A stretch of 64,000 bases of DNA from Paenibacillus chondroitinus NBRC 15376 (GCF_004000765.1 NZ_BILW01000024.1:1-64000); one strand, 5' to 3'; shown: positions 24,838-33,996, numbered from the stretch's first letter. The notes: generated by a model not told the origin, from the sequence alone. A program made the numbers and translations.

Positions 24838-25998
24838 TTATGCCGCTCTTTCACGGCGAAACATAAGCCCAGAGAGTGCAAATAGGACGTAAATTAGGCT
24901 GAGCACATAAAAAATGCTGGCCGCACTCGAATAGCGAATTGCCATTCCTCCGATTAAAGGCCCGGCAATGCTCCCCACACTATACTGAATAGATGCCAAT
25001 ACGTTGGCCGTGGGAAGCAGATGTCTAGGTAAAATGTCTGCCGCGTAGGCTAGTCCAAGCGAAAAAAACGAACCTACCATGCCTCCGGCTATGGCAAATA
25101 ATAAGCCAATCAGCCATAGTTTCGTGCCTGCAAAAGGGATACATAGAAAGGCTAAGGCGCCAATAAGTCCGGATGAAATGAGGATTTTCTTCCTCCCGAT
25201 GCGATCACTCCATATGCCCAGCGGCAGCTGCATGATAAGGCCGCCTACGCCCATGACAGGCAAAAGAACTCCAATATTAGCCTCTGACAGGCCTATGCGT
25301 AAACCGTAGAGCGGAAAGTTGCTGTTCATAGAGGCTTCCATATACCCATACAGAAGCGAAGTAATTAGTGGAAACCAAGCTATGGCCGCCACTTTTGAAG
25401 CACGCTTATGTACAGCTTCCACGCGTTCGCCTCTTTCAGGACGCTCATTTTTCAGCCTTGTCATGAGCAGCAAAATGACAATAAAAAAGCTGCTTGTGGT
25501 CAGAAACGGCCCCCAAATCCCCACTTTTAAGAGCGTAATCCCAACTGGCCCTATGCTGAACCCGATGCCGTAGGCCATTCCGTACAGCGTGATATTGCGT
25601 CCCCTATGCTCTTTGGGACTGGACGTTACAATCCATAGTTGTGTGGCATAATGGAGAGCGCTATCCCCTACTCCTACCATTAAGCGAAGCACAAACCAGA
25701 ATCCAATATGCTGCCAGGCAGGAAACAAGCAGTTCGCCGCGATGACCAGTCCCATCCCAACCATAATAACCGGCTTATAGCCAAACCGCCTGACCGGCTT
25801 TTCGATGAAGAACATCGTTGAGAAGATACCGATATACAGAGCAGCGGCATTCAGACCATTGGCATCGGTAGATACACCTGATCGATCCAGCAAGATCGTA
25901 AGCAGCGGCAGAAGCATGCCTTGGCTCATGCCCGCTACGATAATGACCATAATTAATATGGTTAATTTTCTGGGGGCGAGCCCCTCTCTAAGAGCCAT
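24838..25998 (-). CDS. MFS transporter
   Basis: A 386-residue major facilitator with about twelve hydrophobic segments. Sequence landmarks are the loop 2-3-type motif KPVRRFGYKP near residue 62 and its second-half counterpart GIWSDRIGRKK near 252. The substrate cannot be deduced. ATG 25998 overlaps the end of the upstream gene by 11 bases; the longer frame to 26073 runs inside that gene and is less likely. Overlap with the conserved hypothetical suggests they function together. Efflux is a reasonable guess only. Confidence 0.85.
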   Translation of the reverse strand: MALREGLAPRKLTILIMVIIVAGMSQGMLLPLLTILLDRSGVSTDANGLNAAALYIGIFSTMFFIEKPVRRFGYKPVIMVGMGLVIAANCLFPAWQHIGFWFVLRLMVGVGDSALHYATQLWIVTSSPKEHRGRNITLYGMAYGIGFSIGPVGITLLKVGIWGPFLTTSSFFIVILLLMTRLKNERPERGERVEAVHKRASKVAAIAWFPLITSLLYGYMEASMNSNFPLYGLRIGLSEANIGVLLPVMGVGGLIMQLPLGIWSDRIGRKKILISSGLIGALAFLCIPFAGTKLWLIGLLFAIAGGMVGSFFSLGLAYAADILPRHLLPTANVLASIQYSVGSIAGPLIGGMAIRYSSAASIFYVLSLIYVLFALSGLMFRRERAA

Positions 25999-26530
25999 TT
26001 CCAAAACGAACAGTTTCCCATCTTTGTTCGTAATCGTGCAGCTTGCCATGGAGCGGGACATGGAACTGCTCATGAATGTATAATCTTAGATTCTTAATCC
26101 ATTCTTTGAAGGACGGATACGTAACGAACAAGTTGGCATAGCGATCACTTAGGCATAAAAAATAAGGACCTGATGATTTCTCCGTTAAAAAATGCAAGGA
26201 AGTATCCAGAGGGGTATATTTCTTGCGTTTTCCCTCCCATGTGTCTACATCCACTTGAACCGAAGTGTTCACTTGTTTCACAAGGCTTTCCAAATGCTTC
26301 ACTCTGGCATAATAGGGCATACTGCTCGTAATAGCCATTCTACGAAGCGTTTCTTCATGCTGCGGGTAAAAGATGGCTCTGACGAATTTCTTCTCCTCCG
26401 CCCATGCCGTAAAAGCCTGCATGTCGGATTCCGTCCAATCTTCGAATGTTTCGAATACAAACACCGTGCCTTTGTGCGTTTGGGCAGGGGGTTCATACCC
26501 GAAAGGTACTTTAATTTGCTCTCTTGCCAT
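25988..26530 (-). CDS. Conserved hypothetical protein coupled to the MFS transporter
   Basis: A 180-residue soluble protein with GAGGAGG before ATG 26530. It is aromatic-rich (FEDWTESDMQAF, AIFYPQHEETLRR, SDRYANLFVTYPSF) and lacks a signal peptide, membrane segment or motif I know. Its coding sequence overlaps the MFS start by 11 bases, which implies translational coupling. A cytosolic partner or regulator of the transporter is possible but unsupported by sequence alone. Confidence 0.7.
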   Translation of the reverse strand: MAREQIKVPFGYEPPAQTHKGTVFVFETFEDWTESDMQAFTAWAEEKKFVRAIFYPQHEETLRRMAITSSMPYYARVKHLESLVKQVNTSVQVDVDTWEGKRKKYTPLDTSLHFLTEKSSGPYFLCLSDRYANLFVTYPSFKEWIKNLRLYIHEQFHVPLHGKLHDYEQRWETVRFGNGS

Positions 26531-26631
26531 GCATGTCCTCCTCTTGATGTTTGATGTGCTTAAGCAAGTCTAGTTCTTCACAATTCTCTATTGTAGCATA
26601 CCCTTTAAAGTTCTATGAAATGAGGGCTCAA

Positions 26632-26661
26632 TTGGCTTTAAGGCTCCCATTGCGATATACT
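26632..26661 (+). promoter_or_regulatory. Sigma-A-type promoter of the M29 aminopeptidase gene
   Basis: TTGGCT (26632-26637), 18 bases, TATACT (26656-26661), followed 39 bases later by the start codon. Confidence 0.6.
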
Positions 26662-26699
26662 TTCTAAGTACTAATTTTCAATTAAGGGAGACCTATAGA

Positions 26700-27815
26700 A
26701 TGAGAGATCCGAGACTTCAAACATTTGCCCGCAACATTATCCGCTACTCGGTTAGCCTTCAACCTGGCGAGAACATTCTGATTGAGATGATTGGCGTCAA
26801 AGATCCCGAACTCGCCAAATGCTTCATCGAAGAAGTATATGCCGTAGGCGGCAAGCCGTTCATTGAACTGCGTGATCCTATGGTCATGAGAAGCTTGCAA
26901 ATGAAAGGGACTCAAGAACAATTTAGTGAATGGGCTGATTTCGAGCTTGCCCGCATGAAGAAGATGGATGCTTATGTAGCCGTTCGCAGCGGAGATAACA
27001 TTACAGAATCGTCCGACGTGCCAGATGAGCAAATGCGCCTGTACTTGAAATATTTCCAACGTCCGCTTTTTGACGAGCGCATTAACAATACCAAATGGTG
27101 TGTCATGCGCTACCCGAACCCTTCCATGGCTCAGCTTGCCGGCAAAAGCACCGAAGAATTCGAAAATTTCTACTTTGATGTTTGCAACCTCGATTACAGC
27201 AAAATGGCGACAGCTATGGAATCGCTGGTAGACCTGATGAAACGAACAGATAAAGTTCGTCTTGTTGCCAAAGGCACGGATATCTCCTTCTCCATTAAAA
27301 ATATTGGCGCAGTTCCTTGCTCCGGGCTGAGAAATATTCCGGATGGCGAGGTGTACACAGCACCGGTGAAAGACTCTGTGAACGGTGTAATCAGCTACAA
27401 TACGCCAACGATCTACTCCGGCACTTCCTTCGAGAACATCGTGCTTCGTTTCGAAAACGGGCGCATTGTGGAAGCAACCAGCAATGATACCAAGAAATTA
27501 AACGATATTCTGGATACGGATGACGGAGCGCGTTATATCGGCGAATTCGCTATCGGGGTGAATCCTTATATTCAGCATCCGATGAAAGACATTCTTTTCG
27601 ATGAGAAGATTGACGGCAGCATCCACTTCACGCCAGGCCAAGCTTATGAAACCGCGGATAACACGAACCGTTCCTCCGTTCACTGGGATATGGTCCTGAT
27701 CCAACGTCCGGAATACGGCGGCGGAGAAATTTACTTTGACGATGTGCTTATTCGCAAAGATGGACGATTCGTCCTACCGGAGCTTGAGAAGCTTAATCCG
27801 GAAAACTTAATGTAA
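26700..27815 (+). CDS. Aminopeptidase, M29 family (AmpS/PepS-like)
   Basis: A cytosolic metallo-aminopeptidase of 371 residues. M29 landmarks are NIPDGEVYTAPV (first metal-binding Glu), IGEFAIGVNP (second Glu) and SSVHWDMV (His and Asp ligands), in the right order, with a C-terminal GGGEIYFDDVLI block. Members use two cobalt, zinc or magnesium ions to release N-terminal residues. AAGGGAG lies nine bases before ATG 26700. The gene is monocistronic with its own promoter and terminator. Confidence 0.9.
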   Translation: MRDPRLQTFARNIIRYSVSLQPGENILIEMIGVKDPELAKCFIEEVYAVGGKPFIELRDPMVMRSLQMKGTQEQFSEWADFELARMKKMDAYVAVRSGDNITESSDVPDEQMRLYLKYFQRPLFDERINNTKWCVMRYPNPSMAQLAGKSTEEFENFYFDVCNLDYSKMATAMESLVDLMKRTDKVRLVAKGTDISFSIKNIGAVPCSGLRNIPDGEVYTAPVKDSVNGVISYNTPTIYSGTSFENIVLRFENGRIVEATSNDTKKLNDILDTDDGARYIGEFAIGVNPYIQHPMKDILFDEKIDGSIHFTPGQAYETADNTNRSSVHWDMVLIQRPEYGGGEIYFDDVLIRKDGRFVLPELEKLNPENLM

Positions 27816-27821
27816 TCAAAT

Positions 27822-27871
27822 AAGCAGTTGAGGCATACCGTAACGACCGGATAGCTTCAGCTGCTTTTTTA
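27822..27871 (+). terminator. Rho-independent terminator
   Basis: AAGCAGTTGA pairs with TCAGCTGCTT around a long loop and runs into six T. Confidence 0.7.
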
Positions 27872-27900
27872 TGTAATGGCATTAAATTTGGCATATTTAC

Positions 27901-29382
27901 TTATCCAAGCCAATGGAACATGACGTCTTCCGGCGACTCATCTAAAGTCGGCCGCGTGGCAGGAATAAGCAGATTGATGTCCTTCAGCTGTTTATGGCTT
28001 GCCCCAGTCCATGTCGCTGCCTGTATTTGCACTTCTGCGCCCTTAGGTACAAATGGAAAGAGCTGCTGCACGTCCCCGTTTGTCAATCTCACACACCCCA
28101 GCGATTTGTCCGAACCGATGGAGCTCTCATCGTAAGTGCCGTGAAGCGCAATTGCCCCCAGCCCCAAACCGGCTTCCCCGTAACTCTGTGTGCGGCTTCC
28201 CTGAGGGTTTTGCACGCGGTCCTTCACGAGGAATTGACCTTGCGGTGTGCGATCATTTGCGCCAAGGCCGATTTCTTTATCCCATAAAATATAATCTCCG
28301 CTTACAAGCTTAAGTTGATGTTCCTTCTTATTGATTTCAATATGAACGGGTTCGTACGGGATATCCTGCACATCAGCGGAATTCGCATAGAACATCTGAG
28401 AAGGGTTTGCCGCATCCGGTGAGTACACCCAGCCCCCCTTCCCTGTGAAAGCCTCAGAAATGCCATTAGAACCCGTTGTCGCTTCCAAAGGGATAAAGCT
28501 AAGATAGTTGTTCGGATAATCCTGCAGCAGCGCATCCAGACGGGCTGGCGGGCTGCCATGATCATTGCTATATGCCTCCAGTGCCGTGCGAACTAAATTA
28601 GCACCAAACGCACTAAGCGGTTGGTGCTTTCCAAATTCGGTATTCAAGAAACGAATTTTTACGGCTTCATCTGTCGCGGGATGGTACTGTGCAACGACCA
28701 CTGCACTCTTCGTCAATTCCTCATCTCGGAGCAGCATGGTTTTCCCCTGAGCCGTGTTATCCTGGGAAATAACGCCGTAGATCAGGATGTTCGTCTTCGG
28801 CATTTCCTTCGCCAGCTCCAGCGCTTGTTTGTGCAATGCGGTTTCAATCGCTTGGTTTTCGGTCTCAGGTGCGATGTACATCACGAAAGGCGCGTCAACC
28901 GTTTCGTAGGTAATGTCACTCCCAGCGCCCCAGACCTTCATTGTAGAAATGGTTTTGTAGAGCGGATTACTCCCAGCAAACAAAACGATTAACAAAAGAT
29001 TAAGGACGAGTAGAACGATGAGCAGCGTTTTCATAAAAGGCGGCAAAATCCCCTTCGCTTCCTCCGGGAAAGCTTGCTGCATGTTCATCGCATGTGCGGC
29101 CTTTTCCTCTTCGATGTCGCGAATCGCTCGATTTGCGGCGGAGTAGAACGGTGATGGGTACGTGCGCAGAACTTCCTTGTAATGAAAAATAGCTCGCTTG
29201 AAATTCCCTCTTTTTTGAAACTTTTGCCCGATCTTATAATGAGCTTCCGGTGAAGTAGCATCCAGATACCGGATCACCTTCTCATAGTACATCGGGTCGG
29301 ATGGAGAAATGAACAAGTTCTTGCGCAAATGAATGAGATTGTCATCGAGATGGTTACGAAATCGCTGGTTCCGGCGTATCAT
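27901..29382 (-). CDS. TPR-L,D-transpeptidase (YkuD domain)
   Basis: A 493-residue membrane-anchored peptidoglycan enzyme or cell-wall modifier. The N-terminal part (about residues 45-95) has TPR-like helices facing the cytoplasm. A hydrophobic segment (about 115-137) crosses the membrane, followed by a long extracellular region. The C-terminal YkuD domain contains IALHGTYDESSIGSDKSLGCVRL, with the catalytic His near 413 and Cys near 431. A cytosolic TPR arm on an L,D-transpeptidase is unusual compared with the short YkuD. A group of GATAC palindromes lies just upstream. Confidence 0.87.
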   Translation of the reverse strand: MIRRNQRFRNHLDDNLIHLRKNLFISPSDPMYYEKVIRYLDATSPEAHYKIGQKFQKRGNFKRAIFHYKEVLRTYPSPFYSAANRAIRDIEEEKAAHAMNMQQAFPEEAKGILPPFMKTLLIVLLVLNLLLIVLFAGSNPLYKTISTMKVWGAGSDITYETVDAPFVMYIAPETENQAIETALHKQALELAKEMPKTNILIYGVISQDNTAQGKTMLLRDEELTKSAVVVAQYHPATDEAVKIRFLNTEFGKHQPLSAFGANLVRTALEAYSNDHGSPPARLDALLQDYPNNYLSFIPLEATTGSNGISEAFTGKGGWVYSPDAANPSQMFYANSADVQDIPYEPVHIEINKKEHQLKLVSGDYILWDKEIGLGANDRTPQGQFLVKDRVQNPQGSRTQSYGEAGLGLGAIALHGTYDESSIGSDKSLGCVRLTNGDVQQLFPFVPKGAEVQIQAATWTGASHKQLKDINLLIPATRPTLDESPEDVMFHWLG

Positions 29383-29429
29383 TCGGCTCCTCTCCGTTCA
29401 ATAGATTAGCTTGTCCATAACGGATGACT

Positions 29430-29463
29430 GATACGTTTAGTATCTCTGATACATAATGTATCA
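29430..29463. promoter_or_regulatory. Operator-like palindromes between ldt and a small gene
   Basis: TGATACATAATGTATCA (29447-29463) is a 17-base palindrome with perfect 8-base arms. It is preceded by a related GATAC-gttta-GTATC repeat (29430-29444). They lie 48-81 bases upstream of the L,D-transpeptidase start on one side and 97-130 bases before the divergent small gene on the other. The form is typical of a dimeric repressor site; the regulator is unknown. Confidence 0.5.
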
Positions 29464-29559
29464 TGTTACTGATATGAAAACAACCCCTTTCTTGCTTCCT
29501 GAAAGCACCAGCATGAACCTTGTCTATTTAGCAAAAGCTGAATCTCGGAGGTGATAGAG

Positions 29560-29694
29560 ATGAGTGGGAGAAACAGCAAACCGAAAAACAACGGACCATC
29601 CGGCAGCCCTTCTCGCTTGGATCAATTTGGAGACAAAGCCGCCCAACAAGATAAACGTGAAATGAAAGAACGCAATAACAAGTCATCATGCTAA
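29560..29694 (+). CDS. Small basic hydrophilic 44-residue protein
   Basis: ATG 29560 follows a GGAGGTGA site. The 44 residues (MSGRNSKPKNNGPSG... ending RNNKSSC) are basic and hydrophilic, without signal or membrane segment. The strong ribosome binding site and the terminator just after the stop support a real gene. It resembles small spore-associated proteins in composition but carries no motif that names it. Confidence 0.55.
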   Translation: MSGRNSKPKNNGPSGSPSRLDQFGDKAAQQDKREMKERNNKSSC

Positions 29695-29704
29695 GCTCCT
29701 AATA

Positions 29705-29755
29705 GGAAAAAGACGCCCCTTCACGCGTGATCGCGGTTCAGAGCGTCTTTTCCTT
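29705..29755. terminator. Bidirectional terminator between the small gene and qoxD
   Basis: GGAAAAAGACGC and GCGTCTTTTCC form a long stem with T-runs on both sides. It closes the small plus-strand gene and the qox operon. Confidence 0.8.
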
Positions 29756-29766
29756 TTAAGCTTGTA

Positions 29767-30099
29767 TTAATGCGCCACTTGGTTGTAAGTCATGATCCAA
29801 ATGGAGCCGCCAACGATGGTCACGAGAATAATGAGACCAAATATCAGCGTCATAATATTCCAACGTGCATTCTCGCCTTCCTTCACATGCATGAAGAAGA
29901 ACAATTGCACCGCAAACTGCAGAATAGCCATGATGAGAATTAAAACCAGTGTTCCAGTCTTACCCATCATATGGTTCATAACAACAACCAGTGGAATGAT
30001 GGTTAAGATGATGGAGAGCGCGAAGCCGATGATATAAGATTTTAACGACCCGTGTGCATGGTTATCGTGAGTTCCAGTATGGTGTTGGTGTCCGCTCAT
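29767..30099 (-). CDS. qoxD: Quinol oxidase subunit IV (QoxD/CyoD)
   Basis: A 110-residue subunit of the aa3/bo3-type quinol oxidase with three transmembrane segments (about residues 20-40, 47-68, 78-100). A His-rich N-terminus (HQHHTGTHDNHAHG) precedes SLKSYIIGFALSIILTIIPL. LVLILIMAILQFAVQLFFFMH is the family's signature helix. It supports assembly of the oxidase. Last gene of qoxABCD. GGGGGTGATG precedes ATG 30099. Confidence 0.92.
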   Translation of the reverse strand: MSGHQHHTGTHDNHAHGSLKSYIIGFALSIILTIIPLVVVMNHMMGKTGTLVLILIMAILQFAVQLFFFMHVKEGENARWNIMTLIFGLIILVTIVGGSIWIMTYNQVAH

Positions 30100-30100
30100 C

Positions 30101-30718
30101 TTACATCACCCCCATCAAATAAACGATTGTGAAAACAAAGATCCAAACGACGTCAAGGAAATGCCAGTAAAGAGAAATAATTTCCACTTTGCGCTTGGTC
30201 ACAGCTGTAATGCCTCTGCGTCTAAGCTGCAGGATTAACCCGATCATCCAGATCAATCCCACTGAAACGTGAAGCCCGTGCGTCCCTACGAGTGCAAAGA
30301 AACCGGACAAGAAAGCACTTGTACTAATGGATGCTCCCTCGTGATTCACCATGGTAATGAATTCCGTTACCTCAAGGCCGACGAAAGAAGCCCCTAGAAT
30401 GACGGTAACAATTAGCCAGCCGATTAACTGCTTCATGTTCCCCTTGTTCATGCCTAACACCGCTAAACCGCTCGTGAATGAGCTGGTAAGCAAAATAAAT
30501 GTCTCAGCGATGATACCCGGCATTTTGAAAAGCTCTTCCGGTGTAGGTCCCCCATTCGTATTCTGATGGAGAACCATATATGTGGCAAATAAAGATCCGA
30601 ACAAAATGACATCCGTGATTAGAAAAATCCAGAATCCGAAGGTCTTGAGCGATTCGTGATCATGTTCATGGTCGTGTGCATGAGCGTCGTGCCCACCGTT
30701 CGCGGCTGCATGTGCCAT
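30101..30718 (-). CDS. qoxC: Quinol oxidase subunit III (QoxC/CyoC)
   Basis: A 205-residue heme-copper oxidase subunit III with five hydrophobic segments. Conserved features include FWIFLITDVILFGSLFATY near residue 30, GTHGLHVSVGLIWM near 140 and WHFLDVVWIFVF near the end. It starts with a His-rich stretch (HDAHAHDHEHDHE) absent from many relatives. The start overlaps the qoxB stop (TAATG), showing coupling. It sits in the membrane with QoxA, QoxB and QoxD. Confidence 0.93.
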   Translation of the reverse strand: MAHAAANGGHDAHAHDHEHDHESLKTFGFWIFLITDVILFGSLFATYMVLHQNTNGGPTPEELFKMPGIIAETFILLTSSFTSGLAVLGMNKGNMKQLIGWLIVTVILGASFVGLEVTEFITMVNHEGASISTSAFLSGFFALVGTHGLHVSVGLIWMIGLILQLRRRGITAVTKRKVEIISLYWHFLDVVWIFVFTIVYLMGVM

Positions 30719-32697
30719 TAGACTTTCGCTCCTTTCAATGCGGCTTCTGTCCGTTTAATTTCGTCAACCGGAATGTAGTAGTCTGTGTCATAAGTAAATG
30801 AACGAGCTATCATACAAATTCCGACACCGATCAGCGCTGGAATCGTGAGCCACATCCAATCCCATACGAAACCAAATCCTGCGAAGAACCAAAATGCGGA
30901 TTTCAGGAATGGAATAGCCGAATTTTTGGGCATATGAATCGGTTCATAGACGACTGGTGCCGCCGCTGCTGCTTTAGCTTGTGTACCTTGCTTTTGCTTC
31001 GTCTCCCACCATGCATCAATCGTAGACACTTGTGGAAGAACAGCAAAGTTGTAAATTGGCGCCGGTGAAGGAATTGACCACTCCAGTGTACGGCCATCCC
31101 ACGGATCGCCGGTTACATCCGGCTCTCTGAACTTAATGGAGTGAGCAATTTGCCATACTTGGAAAAGGAACCCGATCCCCATCAAGAAACCGCCAATGGT
31201 GGATACCAAGTTGAGCGGTCCCCAGCCCATATCGAAATCGTACGTATACGTACGGCGAGTCATACCGTCTAAGCCTAAGAAATATTGCGGCATGAAACAA
31301 ACATAGAAGCCGATATTCCACAGCCAGAAAGCCCATTTGCCCAAGTGCTCGTTGAGCTTGAAGCCGAACATTTTTGGCCACCAGTAGTACAAACCTGCGA
31401 AGTATCCGAAAGCTACACCGCCAATTAAAACTTGATGGAAATGCGCGATCAGGAAGTAACTGTTATGGAATTGGAAGTCAGCAGGTGCAACAGAAAGCAA
31501 GACCCCTGTCATTCCCCCTACGACGAAACACGGTATGAACGCAATCGTCCACATCATCGGCGTCGAGAAACGAATTTTCCCTCGGAACATGGTGAATAAC
31601 CAGTTAAAGACTTTGACCCCGGTAGGAATCGCAATCAGCATCGTCGTAAGTGCGAAGAACGCATTGACATCCGCGCCTGAACCCATCGTGAAGAAGTGAT
31701 GCGCCCATGTGAAGAAGGACAACAAGCTGATGATGAACATCGCGAAAACCATGGATTTGTAACCAAACAATTTCTTCTTGGAGAACGTTGCAACGATTTC
31801 CGAGAAAATCCCGAATGCCGGAAGGACAACAATGTAAACCTCAGGATGTCCCCACATCCAGATCAAGTTGATGTACATCATCGGATTTCCGCCGCCATCC
31901 AAGGTGAAGAAATGCGCACCGAAGAAGCGATCCAGGAACAACAACGCTAGAGTAACCGTTAGAATAGGGAATGCAAAGATAATCGTGACGCAGCTGGAAA
32001 ATACAGACCAAGTAAACATCGGCATTTTCATCAGCGTCATGCCTGGCGCACGCATTTTGATAATCGTGACGATAAAGTTAATCCCCGTCGCCAAACTACC
32101 GATACCGGAGATCTGAATCCCCCAAATATAGAAGTTCTGTCCGACGCCCGGGCTGTGGGATAGCTCGGAAAGCGGTGGATAGCTCAGCCATCCTGCATCC
32201 GGCGATCCGCCGATGACGAAGGACACGTTGAACAGCATCGCTCCCCAGAAGAACAACCAGAAGCTGAGTGAGTTCAAGAACGGATAGGCAACGTCCCTCG
32301 CTCCAATTTGTAGAGGTACAACGATATTAAACAAACCGAACATGAGCGGCATCGCCATGAACAAAATCATAATAACGCCATGCGTTGTGAAAATTGCGTT
32401 ATAGTGATCGGCTTGTAGAAACTGCATATTTGGCACGGCGAGCTGTACACGCATCAAAAGCGCGTCGACGCCACCGCGGAAAAGCATCAGGATGGAACAA
32501 ATGATGTACATGATTCCAATCCGTTTATGGTCAACGCTAGTTAACCACTCCCGCCAGAGCCAGCCCCATTTCCTAAAATAAGTCAGTACGAAAACCATAG
32601 CAACCATCGAGAGCCCGATACTTACCTGAGCGCCCAGAATAAGCGGGTCGCCCGTTACGAAAAACTCTGATGCGAACTCTTTAATACGATCCAACAT
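30718..32697 (-). CDS. qoxB: Quinol oxidase subunit I (QoxB/CyoB)
   Basis: The catalytic subunit, about 659 residues with more than twelve hydrophobic segments; it reduces oxygen to water and pumps protons. Ligand motifs are visible: FTTHGVIMILF (low-spin heme His), WMWGHPEVYIVVLP (CuB His and cross-linked Tyr), FTWAHHFFTMG (two CuB His) and HFHQVLIGG (heme ligands). ATG 32697 is better spaced from AAGGAAG than ATG 32703. It lies between qoxA and qoxC on one transcript. Confidence 0.94.
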   Translation of the reverse strand: MLDRIKEFASEFFVTGDPLILGAQVSIGLSMVAMVFVLTYFRKWGWLWREWLTSVDHKRIGIMYIICSILMLFRGGVDALLMRVQLAVPNMQFLQADHYNAIFTTHGVIMILFMAMPLMFGLFNIVVPLQIGARDVAYPFLNSLSFWLFFWGAMLFNVSFVIGGSPDAGWLSYPPLSELSHSPGVGQNFYIWGIQISGIGSLATGINFIVTIIKMRAPGMTLMKMPMFTWSVFSSCVTIIFAFPILTVTLALLFLDRFFGAHFFTLDGGGNPMMYINLIWMWGHPEVYIVVLPAFGIFSEIVATFSKKKLFGYKSMVFAMFIISLLSFFTWAHHFFTMGSGADVNAFFALTTMLIAIPTGVKVFNWLFTMFRGKIRFSTPMMWTIAFIPCFVVGGMTGVLLSVAPADFQFHNSYFLIAHFHQVLIGGVAFGYFAGLYYWWPKMFGFKLNEHLGKWAFWLWNIGFYVCFMPQYFLGLDGMTRRTYTYDFDMGWGPLNLVSTIGGFLMGIGFLFQVWQIAHSIKFREPDVTGDPWDGRTLEWSIPSPAPIYNFAVLPQVSTIDAWWETKQKQGTQAKAAAAAPVVYEPIHMPKNSAIPFLKSAFWFFAGFGFVWDWMWLTIPALIGVGICMIARSFTYDTDYYIPVDEIKRTEAALKGAKV

Positions 32698-32731
32698 GAG
32701 CATGACTTCCTTTCGTAAAAACTTCGTTCTA

Positions 32732-33721
32732 TCATTTTGACATATTCATTTGGCTATGATCCATTTTTTTAGAATCTTTCGCTTCACTTTTTTCTGACGC
32801 CGATGAGGTTTTCATCGCATCATGATTGGTTTCAGAAGAAGCTCCATGGCCACTATGAGCGGATTGGCCATTCGTATATTTCGTTACCACCTTCTGAAAT
32901 AGTCCGTCTGGAATGGTGGAGAAATACTGAACCTCTTTTAATTGACCAGGCTTCGCCAGTTGTTCATAACTTTCCATCGTAAGTTTGGTTGGCGATTGCT
33001 TGGTTTTTGCAACGAAGGCATCAAAGTCCGCTTGGGACGTCGCGTTCACGTCGAATGTCATATCGGCGAAATGGGATCCGCTGAAATTAGCTCCCGTTCC
33101 GAAATAATGACCAATCTCATCCGCCTGCAAATATAAGGTCATGGCCATTCCTGACATCGTATAAATCTGTCCGCCTAACTGCGGAACCCAGAATGAGTTC
33201 ATCGGAGCATCAGAAGTCAGTTCAAACTTGATTGGTGTATCCGCTGGAATTTGCACATAGTTAAGTGTGCCAATGCCTAACTCCGGATAAGTGAACAGCC
33301 ATTTCCAATCCAGCGATGTCACTTGGATCGTAATTGGAGCTTTCTCCGACTTAATCGGTTTGGATGGCTCCAAAGCATACGTATATTTAACCGTGATTAC
33401 AGCGAGTGCCGCAATCATAATAATCGGTATTGACCACCATACAGCTTCTAGTGTTGTGTTGTGTGCCCAGTTCGGTTTATAAGAAGCTTTACTTCCTTCT
33501 CGATCCCGATACCGCCATACAATCCATGCCGTTAGTGCCAAAACCGGAACAAGAATGACCAAACACATAACCGTGGAGATGTACATCAAATCTTTTTGCG
33601 TTTCAGCAATCGGTCCTTTCGGATCCAATACCATTGCTTGACCGCTGCAGCCTGCCAATAACACGACGATGGCAATCATCATCAAGGGCAGCAATGCTTT
33701 TACGAGTTTTCTCTTCTTCAT
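32732..33721 (-). CDS. qoxA: Quinol oxidase subunit II (QoxA/CyoA), His/Met-rich tail
   Basis: A 329-residue lipoprotein subunit with lipobox LAGC (C25), two transmembrane segments (about 45-68 and 92-112) and a cupredoxin domain. The CuA ligand cysteines of cytochrome c oxidases are absent, which marks it as a quinol oxidase. WVPQLGGQIYTMSGM is the conserved quinol-oxidase block. The last 45 residues are rich in His, Ser, Lys and Met (HSGHGASSETNHD, KKMDHSQMNMSK) and could bind copper; this tail is an accessory feature. GGAGG precedes ATG 33721. Confidence 0.93.
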   Translation of the reverse strand: MKKRKLVKALLPLMMIAIVVLLAGCSGQAMVLDPKGPIAETQKDLMYISTVMCLVILVPVLALTAWIVWRYRDREGSKASYKPNWAHNTTLEAVWWSIPIIMIAALAVITVKYTYALEPSKPIKSEKAPITIQVTSLDWKWLFTYPELGIGTLNYVQIPADTPIKFELTSDAPMNSFWVPQLGGQIYTMSGMAMTLYLQADEIGHYFGTGANFSGSHFADMTFDVNATSQADFDAFVAKTKQSPTKLTMESYEQLAKPGQLKEVQYFSTIPDGLFQKVVTKYTNGQSAHSGHGASSETNHDAMKTSSASEKSEAKDSKKMDHSQMNMSK

Positions 33722-33940
33722 CCAACTAACCTCCTAATCCACAATCTACAAAGTGCTGTTTCTAAGTATTTATTAACATGCGCTTTTTTATCTAATACTA
33801 AGATAACAAATTGCATTTAAAAGTACACAGGCACTAGCAGGACTTAACAAATACGTCAAAGGATCGACGTTTTACTGTAAAACAAATGTCACACAACGTT
33901 TGTTGACTATTATGTAAAAGTATGAAAATCCATGAAAATC

Positions 33941-33973
33941 AAAAAGCCCTTCAAGTTATTCACCTGAAAGGCT
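33941..33973 (-). terminator. Terminator of the small membrane protein gene
   Basis: On the minus strand AGCCTTTCA pairs with TTGAAGGGCT and runs into TTTTTG. Confidence 0.75.
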
Positions 33974-33996
33974 AAATTTATTCAAGTTTTTTGTAC

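Noticed and set aside
33722-33940. Rex or other redox operator upstream of qoxA
   Set aside because: Only partial repeats such as CAAATG/CGTTTG are present; no TTGTGA-N-TCACAA match.
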